Shown here: positions 14,645 to 15,132 of the stretch, in pieces
How positions within the stretch are numbered: position 1 is the first letter of the stretch
Layout: each line of letters starts with the position of its first letter
From: an uncultured Candidatus Altimarinota bacterium
GTDB lineage: Bacteria > Patescibacteriota > Gracilibacteria > BD1-5 > UBA2023
Direction: 5' to 3'
DNA length: 15,132 bases
Assembly (NCBI GenBank): GCA_938036655.1
Contig: CALHQS010000072.1
Location: 1-15,132 of the forward strand
Position numbers and translations under genes: made by a program
Notes under the pieces: generated by a model
What the model saw: only the letters and a program-made list of their open reading frames with translations
The model's database searches: none
Told to the model about the DNA's origin: nothing

Positions 14645-15014
14645 TTATATCGCGCTCGACTATGGAACTCGCAAAACTGGTCTCGCCTACTCGGTCGAGA
14701 ATTTTTGCTTCGCGCACAAAACCGTTTCCACAAACGAATTACTTGAGTATTTGACGACTTTTATCGCAGACAAAAAGCCTAGTGCTATCGTTATCGGGAT
14801 GCCGTACAACATCAACGGGACGATGTCCGCACATGGAAATCGCGTGAAAAATTTTGCCAAAAAACTTGAAAAATTTGGGCTGCCGATTATTTTTCATGAC
14901 GAGCGACTGACGACCAGCGAAGCCAAAATTGCTTTTTCTGAAAATAATTTTGCTGGTGATATTGATGCGGAAAGTGCGCGTTTGATTCTGGAAAATTTCA
15001 TCGAATGACAATAA
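14634..15014 (+). CDS. ruvX: RuvX/YqgF-family Holliday junction resolvase-like nuclease
   Basis: 126 residues starting MKNNYIALDYGTRKTG at an ATG inside the end of rplI (11-nt overlap), so translation is probably coupled. Seen: ALDYGTRKTGLA (7-18) with catalytic Asp; VIGMPYNINGT; FHDERLTTSEA with DER; and the late DIDAESARLIL carrying the final acidic residue. This is the RNase H-like fold of YqgF, implicated in 16S rRNA 5'-end maturation and recombination. The frame reaches UGA at 15006-15008; in this code it is Gly and translation ends two codons later at TAA 15012-15014, adding Gly-Gln. Confidence 0.92.
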
Positions 15015-15083
15015 AAATAAAAATTATCAATTTCTTTTTGTAAGAAAATCTCACGATATTTGCTCATTTTTAAATTTTTTGCT

Positions 15084-15118
15084 ACCATAGAAGAAATAAT
15101 TCTCTTCTATGGTTTTTT
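15084..15118 (+). terminator. Terminator downstream of ruvX
   Basis: An 11-bp perfect stem ACCATAGAAGA/TCTTCTATGGT (15084-15094 with 15103-15113), 8-nt loop, followed by TTTTT. It ends the rplI-ruvX transcript. Confidence 0.85.
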
Positions 15119-15132
15119 CTTTCTCATCTCTT

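Noticed and set aside
14894..15088. Minus-strand 64-residue frame over the end of ruvX
   Set aside because: It is antisense to conserved ruvX codons, and its start lies inside the ruvX terminator hairpin.

Overview
The window reads as a chromosomal segment from a Candidate Phyla Radiation bacterium that decodes UGA as glycine (NCBI code 25), which points to the SR1/Absconditabacteria or Gracilibacteria (GN02/BD1-5) lineage. With the standard code several clear genes break at UGA: recG, a beta-CASP metallo-beta-lactamase RNase, a Tim44-like protein and ruvX. Read with UGA as Gly, each becomes one full-length protein. UGA falls where the families carry glycine (RecG 'GL.S', acyltransferase 'GVLGG'), or inside the HxHxDH metal motif of the RNase. 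UGG is still used for Trp. The tRNA-Gly(UCA) that would confirm the code is not in the window.

Layout from left to right. 1-666: 3' part of a YqeH-type GTPase, with base and codon use unlike the rest. About 686-838: a small minus-strand transcription unit. 969-1304: a small unknown protein. 1336-2154: an LCMT-family methyltransferase (minus). 2260-4302: recG. 4336-4731: an unknown protein (minus). 4857-7700: a beta-CASP RNase followed 3 nt later by an unknown protein, probably one operon. 7746-8336: an O-methyltransferase. 8359-8757: a lipoprotein (minus). 9060-9374: thioredoxin. 9400-9960: a stretch with no standard-code gene, holding a cluster of TTGCAA sites, a candidate small RNA and a hidden 67-codon gene (both minus). 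9962-10882: Tim44-like membrane protein. 10904-11947: recA (minus). 12161-13224: a decayed acyltransferase gene dense in UGA-Gly codons. 13292-13612: a hidden three-helix membrane protein gene (minus) with five UGA codons. 13870-14024: tRNA-Gln(CUG) and tRNA-Lys(CUU). 14174-15014: rplI (bL9) overlapping ruvX.

The genes are mostly single units separated by tight hairpin terminators, many shared by convergent genes. Several promoters put the -10 box exactly 6 nt before the start codon, so those mRNAs would be leaderless, and Shine-Dalgarno motifs are nearly absent. Recombination and repair functions (RecG, RecA, RuvX) recur but are not in one operon. I see no CRISPR array, prophage, IS element or classical defence island. 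The most unusual content lies in 9400-9960 and 12160-13690.
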